Positions 1 to 8,879 of a stretch of DNA of 64,000 nt are shown one piece after another. The stretch comes from Gammaproteobacteria bacterium (GTDB lineage Bacteria > Pseudomonadota > Gammaproteobacteria > UBA6429 > Thiohalophilaceae). The translations under genes were made by a program, and so were the position numbers. The DNA is taken from the NCBI GenBank assembly GCA_016194635.1, contig JACQBC010000010.1, positions 237,447 to 301,446 on the forward strand. Reading direction: 5' to 3'. Each line of letters opens with the position of its first letter. Position 1 is the first letter of the stretch. The notes beneath the pieces were generated by a model. That model did no database searches, was not told where the DNA came from, and saw only the letters and a program-made list of their open reading frames with translations.

Positions 1-16
1 AAATTCCCTTTTCTCC

Positions 17-655
17 CTAACTGAATAACCACGGTGCTTCCTGTTTACGCTTACTCTCATAGGCACGAATGGCCTCGACATGCTGCAAGGTTAAGCCAAT
101 ATCATCCAAGCCGTTCAATAAACACTGCTTGCGAAACGCATCCAGCTCAAAACTGATTTTCTGTCCCGAGGGTGTCACCACGGTTTGCGCGGCCAGATCG
201 ATATTTAACGGATATCCTGGCGTTACCTGAACCTCTCGAAACAACTGCTCCAGCGTTTTAGTATCGACGACAATCGGCAATATCCCATTCTTAAAACAGT
301 TATTATAAAAAATATCGGCATAACTGGGCGCAAGCATCGCGCGGATCCCATAATCCAAGAGGGCCCAGGGGGCGTGTTCGCGTGAGGAACCACAGCCGAA
401 ATTCTCACGCGCCAACAAGATCTGTGCGCCTTTGTAACGGGCTTGATTTAACACAAAATCGGGGTTGATCGGGCGTTTGCTGTTGTCCATGCCAGGTTCA
501 CCGTGATCAAGATAACGCCATTCGTCGAACAGGTTGGGGCCAAACCCCGTGCGTTTGATCGATTTTAGGAATTGTTTGGGGATGATCGCATCGGTATCAA
601 CGTTGGCGCGATCCAAAGGTACGACGAGACCGGTTAATGTTGTGAATTTTTGCAT
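17..655 (-). CDS. leuD: 3-isopropylmalate dehydratase small subunit LeuD
   Basis: Small subunit of isopropylmalate isomerase, which converts 2-isopropylmalate to 3-isopropylmalate in leucine synthesis in the cytoplasm. The 212-residue product has the aconitase swivel-domain signatures, including [12 protein letters not shown] near the N-terminus and [15 protein letters not shown] in the middle, and has the usual family length. I placed the start at ATG 655 because the protein then begins [11 protein letters not shown] as the family does; the longer open frame to 793 would run into leuC. It follows leuC by 16 bp, so the two are co-transcribed; leuB would be expected next, beyond the left edge of the window. 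Confidence 0.96.
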   Translation of the reverse strand: MQKFTTLTGLVVPLDRANVDTDAIIPKQFLKSIKRTGFGPNLFDEWRYLDHGEPGMDNSKRPINPDFVLNQARYKGAQILLARENFGCGSSREHAPWALLDYGIRAMLAPSYADIFYNNCFKNGILPIVVDTKTLEQLFREVQVTPGYPLNIDLAAQTVVTPSGQKISFELDAFRKQCLLNGLDDIGLTLQHVEAIRAYESKRKQEAPWLFS

Positions 656-671
656 GTGCGTTGTCTCTGGT

Positions 672-2087
672 TCATGGGAGAGGGGACGTGGCAAGTTCAC
701 GTACATCGACAAAGCGACCAAACACCGCCGCCGCAGCGGCCATGGCGGGGCTGACGAGATGGGTACGACCACCCTGGCCTTGGCGGCCTTCAAAATTGCG
801 GTTCGAGGTGGAGGCGCAGCGTTCGCCGGGCTCTAATCGATCCGCATTCATCGCCAGACACATCGAGCAGCCCGGTTCACGCCATTCAAACCCGGCGGCG
901 CGAAAAATTTTATCCAAGCCTTCGCGTTCGGCCTGTTGTTTGACGAGACCGGACCCCGGCACTACCATCGCCAGCTTAATGTTCTTGGCGACCTTACGAC
1001 CCTGTACAATCACCGCGGCGGCGCGCAAATCTTCAATCCGCGCATTGGTGCAGGAACCAATAAATATTTTATCCAAGGCAACTGACGTAATAGGGATATT
1101 GGGTGCTAATCCCATGTACCGTAATGCCGCCTTAGCCCCCTCGCGTTTAACCTGATCGCTGAATGTGGCCGGATCGGGAATGTTGGCATCGATGTCGATC
1201 ACCATCTCCGGCGAGGTGCCCCAGGTAACTTGCGGTTTAAGATCAGCGGCGTTTAAGCTCACCACGTTATCAAACGTGGCCTGCGCATCGCTCGTCAACC
1301 CGTGCCAGGAGTGCAGCGCGCGATCCCATAACTCACCACGGGGTGCAAACGGACGTCCCCTAATATAGTCGATGGTTTTAGCGTCCACCGCCACCATGCC
1401 CGCGCGCGCACCGGCTTCGATCGCCATGTTGCACAACGTCATGCGGCCTTCCATCGACAGGGCGCGAATCGCCTCGCCGCCAAATTCAATCGCATACCCG
1501 CTGCCGCCCGCGGTTCCAATTTTGCCAATGATGGCGAGGATGATGTCCTTGGCCGTAACACCGTTGCCCGCCTTGCCATCAACCTGTACCAACATCGATT
1601 TGGCTTTCTTCAGAATTAAACATTGCGTGGCCAGCGCATGTTCAACTTCCGAGGTACCGATGCCAAACGCTAAAGCCCCAAATGCGCCGTGGGTGGAGGT
1701 GTGCGAGTCGCCACACACCACGGTCATACCCGGCAAGGTAGCCCCCTGCTCCGGGCCAATGACATGCACGATACCTTGGCGAACATCCAGCATCTTGAAT
1801 TCCGTAATGCCGAATTCCGCGCAATTTTGATCAAGGGTGTCCACTTGCAAGCGTGAAATTGGATCCACAATGCCCTGAGTGCGTTGTGTGGTGGGGACAT
1901 TGTGGTCGGGCGTAGCCAGGTTGGCGCTCACGCGCCAGGGCTTACGCCCTGCCAGGCGCAAACCGTCAAACGCCTGCGGGGAAGTCACTTCATGGACTAA
2001 ATGCCGATCGATATAAATGAGGGAGGTGCCATCGCCGTTATCGCGCACCACATGGCTGTTCCAAAGTTTATCGTAGAGTGTCTGCAT
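672..2087 (-). CDS. leuC: 3-isopropylmalate dehydratase large subunit LeuC
   Basis: Catalytic large subunit of isopropylmalate isomerase, carrying a 4Fe-4S cluster. The protein (about 471 aa) contains the aconitase signatures [12 protein letters not shown] and [13 protein letters not shown], and the cluster cysteines lie in SCTN and CSMC in the last third. The start is taken at ATG 2087 (MQTLYDKLW), which fits the family; an in-frame ATG at 2105 would add six residues and cannot be excluded because neither has a strong ribosome site. First gene of the leuCD unit, divergent from a LysR regulator. Confidence 0.96.
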   Translation of the reverse strand: MQTLYDKLWNSHVVRDNGDGTSLIYIDRHLVHEVTSPQAFDGLRLAGRKPWRVSANLATPDHNVPTTQRTQGIVDPISRLQVDTLDQNCAEFGITEFKMLDVRQGIVHVIGPEQGATLPGMTVVCGDSHTSTHGAFGALAFGIGTSEVEHALATQCLILKKAKSMLVQVDGKAGNGVTAKDIILAIIGKIGTAGGSGYAIEFGGEAIRALSMEGRMTLCNMAIEAGARAGMVAVDAKTIDYIRGRPFAPRGELWDRALHSWHGLTSDAQATFDNVVSLNAADLKPQVTWGTSPEMVIDIDANIPDPATFSDQVKREGAKAALRYMGLAPNIPITSVALDKIFIGSCTNARIEDLRAAAVIVQGRKVAKNIKLAMVVPGSGLVKQQAEREGLDKIFRAAGFEWREPGCSMCLAMNADRLEPGERCASTSNRNFEGRQGQGGRTHLVSPAMAAAAAVFGRFVDVRELATSPLP

Positions 2088-2144
2088 AAGGTAAAAATAT
2101 CGCATTTTTTCGGATAAAACAAATTCATATTTTTCATGATCTGC

Positions 2145-2159
2145 ATTACTATAAGTAAT
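2145..2159. promoter_or_regulatory. LysR-type operator (T-N11-A palindrome)
   Basis: Perfect inverted repeat ATTACT-ATA-AGTAAT, matching the T-N11-A consensus of LysR-family boxes. It sits between leuC and the divergent regulator gene, ending 2 bp before the regulator's ATG, so binding there would be expected to repress the regulator itself and could control leuCD. Function is inferred from position and shape. Confidence 0.6.
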
Positions 2160-2161
2160 AC

Positions 2162-3040
2162 ATGGATATCGCCAGTTTACACGCCTTTATCACCGTTGCC
2201 GATACCGGCTCGTTTTCGCTTGCTTCGACTAAGTTATACCTCACCCAACCCGCCATCAGCAAACGTATCGCCTTGTTGGAATCCGAATTGGACACACGCC
2301 TGTTCGACCGCATCGGCCGGCAAATTTCCTTAACCGAGGCGGGGCAGGCGCTGCTGCCGCGTGCCCGACGCATCTTGCAAGAGATCGAAGACAGCCGCCG
2401 TGCCTTGCAAAACCTGTCGGGCAAAACCGCAGGATTATTGCGTATCGGTACCAGCCATCACATCGGATTACATCGCCTGCCACCGGTATTACGCAACTAC
2501 AGCAAACACTTCCCCGATGTCGAACTCGATATTCAGTTCATGGATTCCGAACAAGCCTGTCGCGCGGTTGAACGCGGTGATCTGGAAACAGGCATTGTAA
2601 CCTTGCCCTTAAAACACAACCCCAGCTTGCGCGCACAGATCATCTGGCCCGATCCCTTGTCTATTGTGATTGGCAAAACCCATCCTTTAATCCACCAACC
2701 TAAAATTGGATTTCCCCAACTCGTGGAGCACAAAGCCATTCTGCCCGCCCACGGTACTTTCACCCGTGAGGTGATTGAACAAACCTTTAATAAACATCAA
2801 TTGCAGGTAAAAATTGGTTTAGTGACGAATTATTTGGAAACGATCAAAATGATGGTCAGCGTGGGGCTGGGATGGAGTGTGCTACCGAATTCGATGCTGA
2901 GTAAAGATATTAAGGCCGTGCAGTTACGCGGCTTGCACATGCAGCGTGATTTGGGCATTGTCTGGCACGGCGGGCGAACGCTGTCGAATGCAGCGCTGCA
3001 GATGCAGGCGTTATTGCGCAATGAAATACATCGAGGTTAG
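2162..3040 (+). CDS. LysR-family transcriptional regulator of leuCD (putative)
   Basis: 292-residue LysR regulator. Residues 1-60 form the winged helix-turn-helix ([17 protein letters not shown], then [14 protein letters not shown]); residues about 90-290 form the periplasmic-binding-like effector domain. LysR genes divergent from leuC occur in several gammaproteobacteria, which suggests that this one controls leucine synthesis, but no ligand can be read from the sequence. The ATG lies 2 bp beyond the palindrome at 2145-2159. Its stop codon overlaps the stop of the convergent toxin gene by 3 bp. Confidence 0.9.
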   Translation: MDIASLHAFITVADTGSFSLASTKLYLTQPAISKRIALLESELDTRLFDRIGRQISLTEAGQALLPRARRILQEIEDSRRALQNLSGKTAGLLRIGTSHHIGLHRLPPVLRNYSKHFPDVELDIQFMDSEQACRAVERGDLETGIVTLPLKHNPSLRAQIIWPDPLSIVIGKTHPLIHQPKIGFPQLVEHKAILPAHGTFTREVIEQTFNKHQLQVKIGLVTNYLETIKMMVSVGLGWSVLPNSMLSKDIKAVQLRGLHMQRDLGIVWHGGRTLSNAALQMQALLRNEIHRG

Positions 3041-3315
3041 CGCGATTCGCGGTTATGCCACAGCCGCAGCGCATAAATAACGGAATCTTGTATCTGGTAG
3101 CGGAGTTCGTACTGCCCAACGAGAATCCGACGCACCTCGCGCGGTTCAAATTCTTCAAGCTTCTCGCCGATGCGAGGATTCGTCCGTAGTTTGGTTGGTG
3201 CCGCAGCGAGTGATTGCACGGTGTGTGCGGCGGCCGATCGATTCACTGCAGCCAAAAATTCATACAGACGCGCCAGATCGGATAGCGCCTTGCTTGTCCA
3301 TTGCAGTGTTATCAA
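3037..3315 (-). CDS. RelE/ParE-family toxin
   Basis: Predicted toxin of a type II toxin-antitoxin pair, about 92 aa. The fold signature of the ParE branch is visible: an N-terminal WTSKALSDLARLYEFL helix, a central RIGEKLEEF segment and a C-terminal REVRRILVGQYELRYQI/VIYALRLWHNRE strand pair. I chose the TTG at 3315 as start because it overlaps the antitoxin stop as TTGA and gives the family's normal length; the open frame extends to 3483 but that part lies inside the antitoxin gene. Its target (gyrase for true ParE, mRNA for RelE) cannot be decided. Confidence 0.82.
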   Translation of the reverse strand: MITLQWTSKALSDLARLYEFLAAVNRSAAAHTVQSLAAAPTKLRTNPRIGEKLEEFEPREVRRILVGQYELRYQIQDSVIYALRLWHNRESR

Positions 3316-3572
3316 CGCGGCGTAGGCAACGGCTGGTCGGTGCTTAAGCTGTCTGCCCATGCTTGTACCGCTTGATGGTCGATGACCTGGCCAGCATCCA
3401 CCTCGGCCAACGCCTCGCGTGTCATGCGACTGCGTTCTTCTTCTTGATCGATCCAGGCGGATAAGGCCTGTTTCATGATCCAACCACGTGAGCGTTCTAA
3501 TCGTGTAGCCATTTGATCGACTTTCTGCGCGAGCAACAACGGAACGTGTACCGTCAGGACTTTAGTGCTCAT
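3312..3572 (-). CDS. Ribbon-helix-helix antitoxin (CopG/ParD-like)
   Basis: 86-residue antitoxin partner of the downstream ParE-like toxin. The N-terminus (TKVLTVHVPLLLAQKVDQMATRLERSRGWIMKQALSAWI) is a ribbon-helix-helix DNA-binding unit; the acidic C-terminal half would wrap the toxin. The start is ATG 3572 (MSTKV), since the open frame to 3599 adds nine residues outside the family pattern. The antitoxin is first in the operon and overlaps the toxin by 4 bp. It probably represses its own promoter. Confidence 0.85.
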   Translation of the reverse strand: MSTKVLTVHVPLLLAQKVDQMATRLERSRGWIMKQALSAWIDQEEERSRMTREALAEVDAGQVIDHQAVQAWADSLSTDQPLPTPR

Positions 3573-3610
3573 CACCCACCTCTGCATTTTAAAAATCAAT
3601 CTGAATCATA

Positions 3611-3632
3611 GTGATTAATAATGATTAAATCA
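3611..3632. promoter_or_regulatory. Possible operator of the toxin-antitoxin pair
   Basis: An AT-rich stretch with two TGATTAA direct repeats 10 bp apart (3612 and 3622) and partial palindromy ending in AAATCA, about 40 bp upstream of the antitoxin ATG. Ribbon-helix-helix antitoxins bind short repeated sites of this sort. The assignment is inferred from position only. Confidence 0.3.
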
Positions 3633-3794
3633 ACCCCGCAGATCAATCGGACAGTGTAAAACATGGAACTCTACGCACGTAAAAATACACTAGAAAAATT
3701 TCCCACGGGTGTAGAATGCTGCAGGTCTACGGCTAAGCCAAACAGCATTGCCTCGCATCCGTCGTCACATAGAATTCATACACAAAAACTTCAC

Positions 3795-5939
3795 ATGCAA
3801 AAATTTTTCGCCACCTGTCCTAAGGGTCTAGAAGAACTGCTCGCGCAAGAACTCGCCACCCTGGGCGCGGGCAACATCAAACTCACCCGCGCCGGTGTGA
3901 ATTTTGAGGGTCTGTTGGTCATGGCCTATCGGGTGTGTTTATGGTCACGCCTGGCCAGTCGTGTATTGCTGCCTTTACACAACTTTGAGGTTCTCAGCGC
4001 CAAAGACCTCTACGACCAAACCCGCAGCCTGCCGTGGGATCAACACCTAACCGCGTATGGCACCTTGGCGGTGGATTTTGCTGGGACCAATAGCGCCATC
4101 ACGCACAGTAATTTTGGTGGGTTAAAAGTGAAGGACGCGATCGTTGATCAACTGCGCGAACGTCATGCCGAACGCCCCAGTATCGACACCGTGCGACCCG
4201 ATCTGCGTATCAATGTGTATCTGCACCACGATATCGCTACGCTCAGCCTCGACTTATCCGGCGAGAGTCTGCATCGTCGCGGCTACCGGATGGACCCCGT
4301 GGCCGCGCCCTTAAAAGAAAATCTCGCCAGCGCCCTGTTGGTTCGCGCCGACTGGCCCAACATCGCCGCCCACGGTGGCAGCTTTGTTGATCTGATGTGT
4401 GGCTCGGGCACCATCACGCTTGAAGCCGCGTTGATCGCCGCGGATATTGCGCCCGGCTTGGAACGCGAACATTTTGGTTTTTTACGCTGGCTGCAGCATG
4501 ATCGCGATAGCTGGCAAGCGCTGGTCATAGAGGCGCAACAACGCCGCGCTGCTGGACTCGAACGTCTGCCACGGATTGTCGGTTACGACCAGGATAAAAC
4601 CGCGGTACGCAGTGCGCATAATAATGCCAAGCGCCTAGGTCTGGAAAACCACCTCCAGTTTATCCACCGTGACCTTGTCGATACACGTGGCGAAGACTCG
4701 CCCGCCGGGCTGGTAATGGTCAACCCACCCTATGGTCAACGCATGGGAGAGCAAGAAACTTTACCCGAGTTGTATCGGACCCTCGGCCAGCAATTCAAAC
4801 AGCATTTTCCCAATTGGCGCGCGGCGATTTTTACCGGTAATCCCGATATGGGACGGCATGTCGGCCTGCGGCCACAGCGCAAACACGCCCTGTATAACGG
4901 CACGATCGAATGCAAATTATTCCATTACATCGTCAGTGAAGCCCACTACGCAATCGACAACCCCAAGCCGCGCGCGCCCAAGACCTTTAGCGCCAGTGCA
5001 GAGATGTTTGCCAATCGCCTGCGCAAAGATATTAAAAAATATAGCGCCTGGGCGCAACGTAACAACATCTATTGTTACCGTCTCTACGACGCCGACATGC
5101 CGGAATATAATCTGGCCATCGATCTTTATCACAGCGATCGCCTCTATGTACATTTGCAGGAATATGAAGCCCCTAAAACCATCGACCCTGAAAAAGCCCA
5201 TCAACGCTTGGCCGAGGCGGTGGCGATGACGGCGGAGGTGTTGCAAGTCCCCACCGCGCAACTCTTCCTAAAACAACGCCGTCAACAAAAAGCCGGCGCG
5301 CAATACGAAAAACTGGCACAGCGCGCTGAGTTTCACCAAGTGGCCGAGGGCCCCGGAAAATTCCTGGTGAATTTTATGGACTACTTGGATACCGGCTTGT
5401 TTCTCGATCACCGCTTAACCCGGCAACTGATTTTTGATCGCGCTAACGCTAAACATTTCCTGAATTTATTTGCTTACACCGGCAGCGCCAGTGTCTACGC
5501 CGCCCTAGCGGGGGCGAAATCGACCACCACGGTGGATATGTCCAACACCTATTTAGAATGGGCACAACGCAATATGACACTCAATGGGTTTCAAGGCAGG
5601 CCGCACGAGTTTATCCAGACCGACGTCACCCGTTGGTTGGGTGACAATACCTTCCGCCGTTATGATGTGATCTTTATCGATCCGCCGACCTTTTCGCGTT
5701 CCAAGCGAATGCAAACCACGCTCGACATCCAACGCGATCATGTGGCCCTGTTAACGGATGTCATAAAAATGCTCGCGCCTGACGGCATAGTAATCTTCTC
5801 GACGAATTTACGTAAATTTAAACTCGATGCCGAGGGCCTGCCCGGGGTTACAATAAAAGATATCAGCGCCGAGACCCTCCCCGAGGATTTTGAACGTAAT
5901 CCTAAGATTCATCAGTGTTTTATACTCAAACGCGATTGA
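3795..5939 (+). CDS. rlmL: Bifunctional 23S rRNA methyltransferase RlmKL
   Basis: Fused enzyme that makes m2G2445 and m7G2069 in 23S rRNA. The 714-residue product has an N-terminal THUMP region (about 1-150), a first SAM methyltransferase domain with DLMCGSGTITLEAAL and the catalytic NPPYGQRMG, then a second Rossmann methyltransferase with LFAYTGSASVYAALAGA and DPPTFSRSK. Length is close to the E. coli protein. The start is ATG 3795 (MQKFFATCPKGLEELL); the open frame continues 44 codons upstream but that part does not resemble the family. It is monocistronic. Confidence 0.96.
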   Translation: MQKFFATCPKGLEELLAQELATLGAGNIKLTRAGVNFEGLLVMAYRVCLWSRLASRVLLPLHNFEVLSAKDLYDQTRSLPWDQHLTAYGTLAVDFAGTNSAITHSNFGGLKVKDAIVDQLRERHAERPSIDTVRPDLRINVYLHHDIATLSLDLSGESLHRRGYRMDPVAAPLKENLASALLVRADWPNIAAHGGSFVDLMCGSGTITLEAALIAADIAPGLEREHFGFLRWLQHDRDSWQALVIEAQQRRAAGLERLPRIVGYDQDKTAVRSAHNNAKRLGLENHLQFIHRDLVDTRGEDSPAGLVMVNPPYGQRMGEQETLPELYRTLGQQFKQHFPNWRAAIFTGNPDMGRHVGLRPQRKHALYNGTIECKLFHYIVSEAHYAIDNPKPRAPKTFSASAEMFANRLRKDIKKYSAWAQRNNIYCYRLYDADMPEYNLAIDLYHSDRLYVHLQEYEAPKTIDPEKAHQRLAEAVAMTAEVLQVPTAQLFLKQRRQQKAGAQYEKLAQRAEFHQVAEGPGKFLVNFMDYLDTGLFLDHRLTRQLIFDRANAKHFLNLFAYTGSASVYAALAGAKSTTTVDMSNTYLEWAQRNMTLNGFQGRPHEFIQTDVTRWLGDNTFRRYDVIFIDPPTFSRSKRMQTTLDIQRDHVALLTDVIKMLAPDGIVIFSTNLRKFKLDAEGLPGVTIKDISAETLPEDFERNPKIHQCFILKRD

Positions 5940-5996
5940 AGTAATTAAACACTGCAAACATTGCCACTGCAACGCCGCGGTGGTAGGATTGTTTGA

Positions 5997-6635
5997 ATGA
6001 ACCTACACACCCAACAAAAATTAGGCGCAATCGCGCTTATTCTCGGCTCGGTATTACTGACCGCCTATGCCATCGCCATCCCCCTGTTACTTCCGATCCA
6101 AAACAACCCGCATGATTTTATACTACGTATCACCAGTGCCCACTGGATCTGGATATCCAGCCTAGCCTTGCTGGGTATTTTGTTTACGATCTTTGGTTAT
6201 ACCGCCGTCTATTCACGGATGCGCCGCCAGGCAGGACTGCTGGGATTCATGGGCTATATCTTCGTCATGCTCGCCTATATATTACAAGCGAGTAAAGTCA
6301 CGTGGGAGATTTTCTTATTCCCGATCATTGCCAATAATCCCGCGTCGGTGTTTTTATTTAGTGATAGCGTGATAAGGAACAATCCCTTGTTCATGACGTT
6401 TAGAACCCTGGCAGAAATAAGTATATTTCTAGGAATTATTTTGTTTTGCGCGGCCTTGTATCGCGCAGCGGAATTCCCAAAAAGCGCCGCGTTGTTGATC
6501 TTTATCGGGGCCTTGGTCTATGCGATCGGACCGTTCTTCTCCATTATTATTGGAATCGCTGGCATTATCACCCTCTCACTAGGATCTACCCTCTTAGGTC
6601 GCAGCTTATGGCAATCCCAAACAGATGCGGGTTGA
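5997..6635 (+). CDS. Multi-pass membrane protein of unknown function
   Basis: 212 residues with about six hydrophobic segments (around residues 10-32, 50-70, 80-95, 100-115, 135-155 and 165-195), so an inner-membrane protein. I recognise no family signature or conserved polar residues within the membrane that would suggest transport or catalysis. It lies 57 bp after rlmKL on the same strand and ends 32 bp from the convergent hydrolase gene. Confidence 0.75.
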   Translation: MNLHTQQKLGAIALILGSVLLTAYAIAIPLLLPIQNNPHDFILRITSAHWIWISSLALLGILFTIFGYTAVYSRMRRQAGLLGFMGYIFVMLAYILQASKVTWEIFLFPIIANNPASVFLFSDSVIRNNPLFMTFRTLAEISIFLGIILFCAALYRAAEFPKSAALLIFIGALVYAIGPFFSIIIGIAGIITLSLGSTLLGRSLWQSQTDAG

Positions 6636-6667
6636 AATCGAATCAACCCATCGTGGGCAATATGCAG

Positions 6668-7474
6668 TTATTCGCCCATGCCGATAAAGTTATTGATAAT
6701 GCTGTAAGTGGCGGTCTTTTCAAGAATTGACTGATGATTAGCCTGGGGAATAATTTCTAATCTAATCTTCTGGTTACTTCTCTCAATGAGATGCTTAGTG
6801 CGCGCCAACGGAATAACTTCGTCATCCGATGCGGCGATAATTAATATCGGATTGTTCACCTGACGAATAAACTTGATATTGTCAAAGGTATTACGTAGCA
6901 GTAACTTTATTGGAAAAAAATAACGCAGCAGCTTCGGGACAAGACAATAAATGCGGTCGAAAGGCGTGATCGCGACAAGTGCCTTGGCCTTGCGTTGTGA
7001 ATTGGCATAAATAGCCACTGCCGCACCTAAACTACGCCCCATGAGAATTAAATTGTCCGGGTTTATTTCAAAATGCGAAGTGATATAATCGTACACGGCC
7101 AGACAGTCGGAATAAAACCCCTGCTGGGATGGGCTTCCAGAGCTCTCACCATACCCACGCAGGTTAATGAAAAAAACGTTTTTAACCGCATAATCCTGCC
7201 CCATTTCCAGACTATAAACCGCATCCTCCGCGTTACCGCCAAAATACAGAATCGAATCATCCTTCTTACTGGTAACGTTGGTAATCCTCCACGCTTGTAA
7301 TTTTACATTATTATTGTGAATGAAAAACTCACTGTGTTTCCAATGATAGTATAGCAAGGTGTTGCGTGGCGGCGGGAAAAAGATTAATCGTTTTTGAACC
7401 AAAAATATCCCGACGCCTAGACTTAGGTACACAATCCAAAAAAAATACAGCACAATTAACACTCCCAAAGTCAA
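6668..7474 (-). CDS. Membrane-anchored alpha/beta hydrolase (BEM46-like)
   Basis: 268 residues: an N-terminal hydrophobic helix (about 3-27), then a serine hydrolase domain. Visible elements are the oxyanion-region FGGNAED, the LRGYGESSGSP loop, the nucleophile elbow GRSLG, the acid in AASDDEV and the histidine in ANHQS. This is the pattern of the BEM46/ABHD13 group of anchored hydrolases. The substrate is unknown. It is AT-richer than its neighbours and stands alone between convergent and tandem neighbours. Confidence 0.85.
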   Translation of the reverse strand: MTLGVLIVLYFFWIVYLSLGVGIFLVQKRLIFFPPPRNTLLYYHWKHSEFFIHNNNVKLQAWRITNVTSKKDDSILYFGGNAEDAVYSLEMGQDYAVKNVFFINLRGYGESSGSPSQQGFYSDCLAVYDYITSHFEINPDNLILMGRSLGAAVAIYANSQRKAKALVAITPFDRIYCLVPKLLRYFFPIKLLLRNTFDNIKFIRQVNNPILIIAASDDEVIPLARTKHLIERSNQKIRLEIIPQANHQSILEKTATYSIINNFIGMGE

Positions 7475-7520
7475 TTCTAATTAACTATCTTGAAGAAGTA
7501 ACCGCGCCCTCTCATCCCTA

Positions 7521-7541
7521 CCTTCTGCCTCGGGGAGAAGG
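7521..7541. terminator. Imperfect hairpin downstream of rlmM
   Basis: CCTTCT pairs with AGAAGG around a short inner CC/GG stem and a small loop. It lies 30 bp beyond the rlmM stop, before the hydrolase start, on the shared strand. There is no clear U-tract, so termination is only suggested. Confidence 0.35.
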
Positions 7542-7570
7542 CGCTGCAGGGTGTTCGCAAAGGGGCAACA

Positions 7571-8602
7571 TTATTCACTATGGATATACACCGTGATCTC
7601 ATCACGGTCGTGGTATAGCTGTTTCGCAATGCGTCGCGTCTGAGTCTTTTTGGCTTGCAGTTGTTTATCGATTAACGCAAAGCATTTTTGTACCTCGGCA
7701 AAGCGTTGTTTCATCGGTAATTTAAGATTAAAAATACAATGCTGACACCAACCATTGGCAAACCAGCGTGCCACCAACTCCGCAATCCGGATCGGTTGGC
7801 CGATGATATCGCACACCATCCAATCCACTGGCCGTTGCGGTTTATAGGTAAACCCGTCGGCGCGCACATGCTGCACCATCTCGGTGGCCATCAGCACTGG
7901 GTCCATCTTGCCGTTGTCCACCGCGATCACCAACAAGCCACGCTTAACCAATTGATAGGTCCAGCCGCCGGGGGCCGCGCCTAGATCAATCGCGCGTCGG
8001 CCAGGATCAAACACCTTCAAATGCGATTTTGGATCGATCAGACTGACAATAGCCTCTTCGAGTTTTAAGGTAGAACGGCTCGGCGCGTCTTGTGGAAACT
8101 TCAAACGCGGAATCCCCTGTGGCCAGGGCGAGCTGTTGCGCCGATCCGCGACACCAATATATACTTCGTTGGTTGCGGTAAAACACAGGTGCAAACGCCA
8201 AGGTGAATTAGCTTGCAGCTTACCTGCCGCCTGCAACGCCTTCAACAGGGGCTTATTTATTCCTCGGCACAGCGGCGACAACACCTTGGCCAGATCCGTA
8301 TCCGGTGTTTCAATAAACACCTCGTCCACGCGCACCTTTAGCGCATCACAGGCACCAACGATCGCACTCACCCGATCCTTGGTATTCAAGTCGGTCAAAT
8401 GCGCCAGGACCTCGAACCATTGGCGTGCAAAAATAAACTGTTCAAAATCCTGTTGCATCCCATCGATCAGCATCTCGGATTGGCAGATCACATAACCAGG
8501 ATAACTGGTGGTGGACACGCCCGCATCCGCACAGTGCTGCTGGCATTCCAACGCAACTTCGGTTTCAAATCCGGGGCGGCAATACAGGAAAAGTTGGGTC
8601 AT
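7571..8602 (-). CDS. rlmM: 23S rRNA 2'-O-ribose methyltransferase RlmM
   Basis: Methylates the ribose of C2498 in 23S rRNA using SAM. The 343-residue protein has the N-terminal ferredoxin-like/THUMP half (about 1-170) and a C-terminal Rossmann methyltransferase with AIDLGAAPGGWTYQLVKRG, VDNGKMD, WMVCDI and NLKLPMK, giving the K-D-K-E type catalytic set of the RrmJ-fold enzymes. Length is close to the family norm. It is the second rRNA methyltransferase in the region but is not in an operon with rlmKL. Confidence 0.93.
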   Translation of the reverse strand: MTQLFLYCRPGFETEVALECQQHCADAGVSTTSYPGYVICQSEMLIDGMQQDFEQFIFARQWFEVLAHLTDLNTKDRVSAIVGACDALKVRVDEVFIETPDTDLAKVLSPLCRGINKPLLKALQAAGKLQANSPWRLHLCFTATNEVYIGVADRRNSSPWPQGIPRLKFPQDAPSRSTLKLEEAIVSLIDPKSHLKVFDPGRRAIDLGAAPGGWTYQLVKRGLLVIAVDNGKMDPVLMATEMVQHVRADGFTYKPQRPVDWMVCDIIGQPIRIAELVARWFANGWCQHCIFNLKLPMKQRFAEVQKCFALIDKQLQAKKTQTRRIAKQLYHDRDEITVYIHSE

Positions 8603-8642
8603 ATGAATATATTAGAGGGCTCAGGTGCACACGCATCTTTCT

Positions 8643-8762
8643 TCGCAGTGCGTGCCTGTATCCTCCCGCGTTGTGACCGTTGGCCGCAGGGATGCGGCCA
8701 CCGAGCTACAGGGATGTATTCACGCGTGTCACAACGCGGGAGGATACAGGCACGCACTGCGA
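8643..8762 (+). repeat. Long palindromic repeat, copy 1
   Basis: Outer arms 8643-8677 and 8728-8762 are perfectly complementary over 35 bp. The 50-bp core holds an inner 8-bp hairpin with a GGGA loop (TGGCCGCA/TGCGGCCA) followed by the conserved CTACAGGGATGTATTCACG. Three more copies with the same core but different arms lie at 23821, 29422 and 62786. This copy lies in the 277-bp gap between mqo and rlmM. Confidence 0.93.
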
Positions 8763-8879
8763 TTCACAATGATATAAAATTAGAAATTACTTGTAGAAAT
8801 CGTGCAGCCTACCATTCCTGTCTTCTACACTTCAAGCACAAATTCCTAGGGAGAAGGAGTTATGGAACAGCAGACAGTC

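Noticed and set aside
534..1155. Two plus-strand frames opposite leuD/leuC
   Set aside because: Antisense to conserved enzymes with no start context.
4732..5229. 165-codon frame in the plus strand within rlmKL
   Set aside because: Lies in another frame of a clearly coding gene; no recognisable domain.
6677..6684. GCCGATAA, a perfect FliA -10 element on the plus strand
   Set aside because: It lies in the coding 3' end of the hydrolase gene, the -35 element at the right distance is poor, and no plus-strand gene follows.
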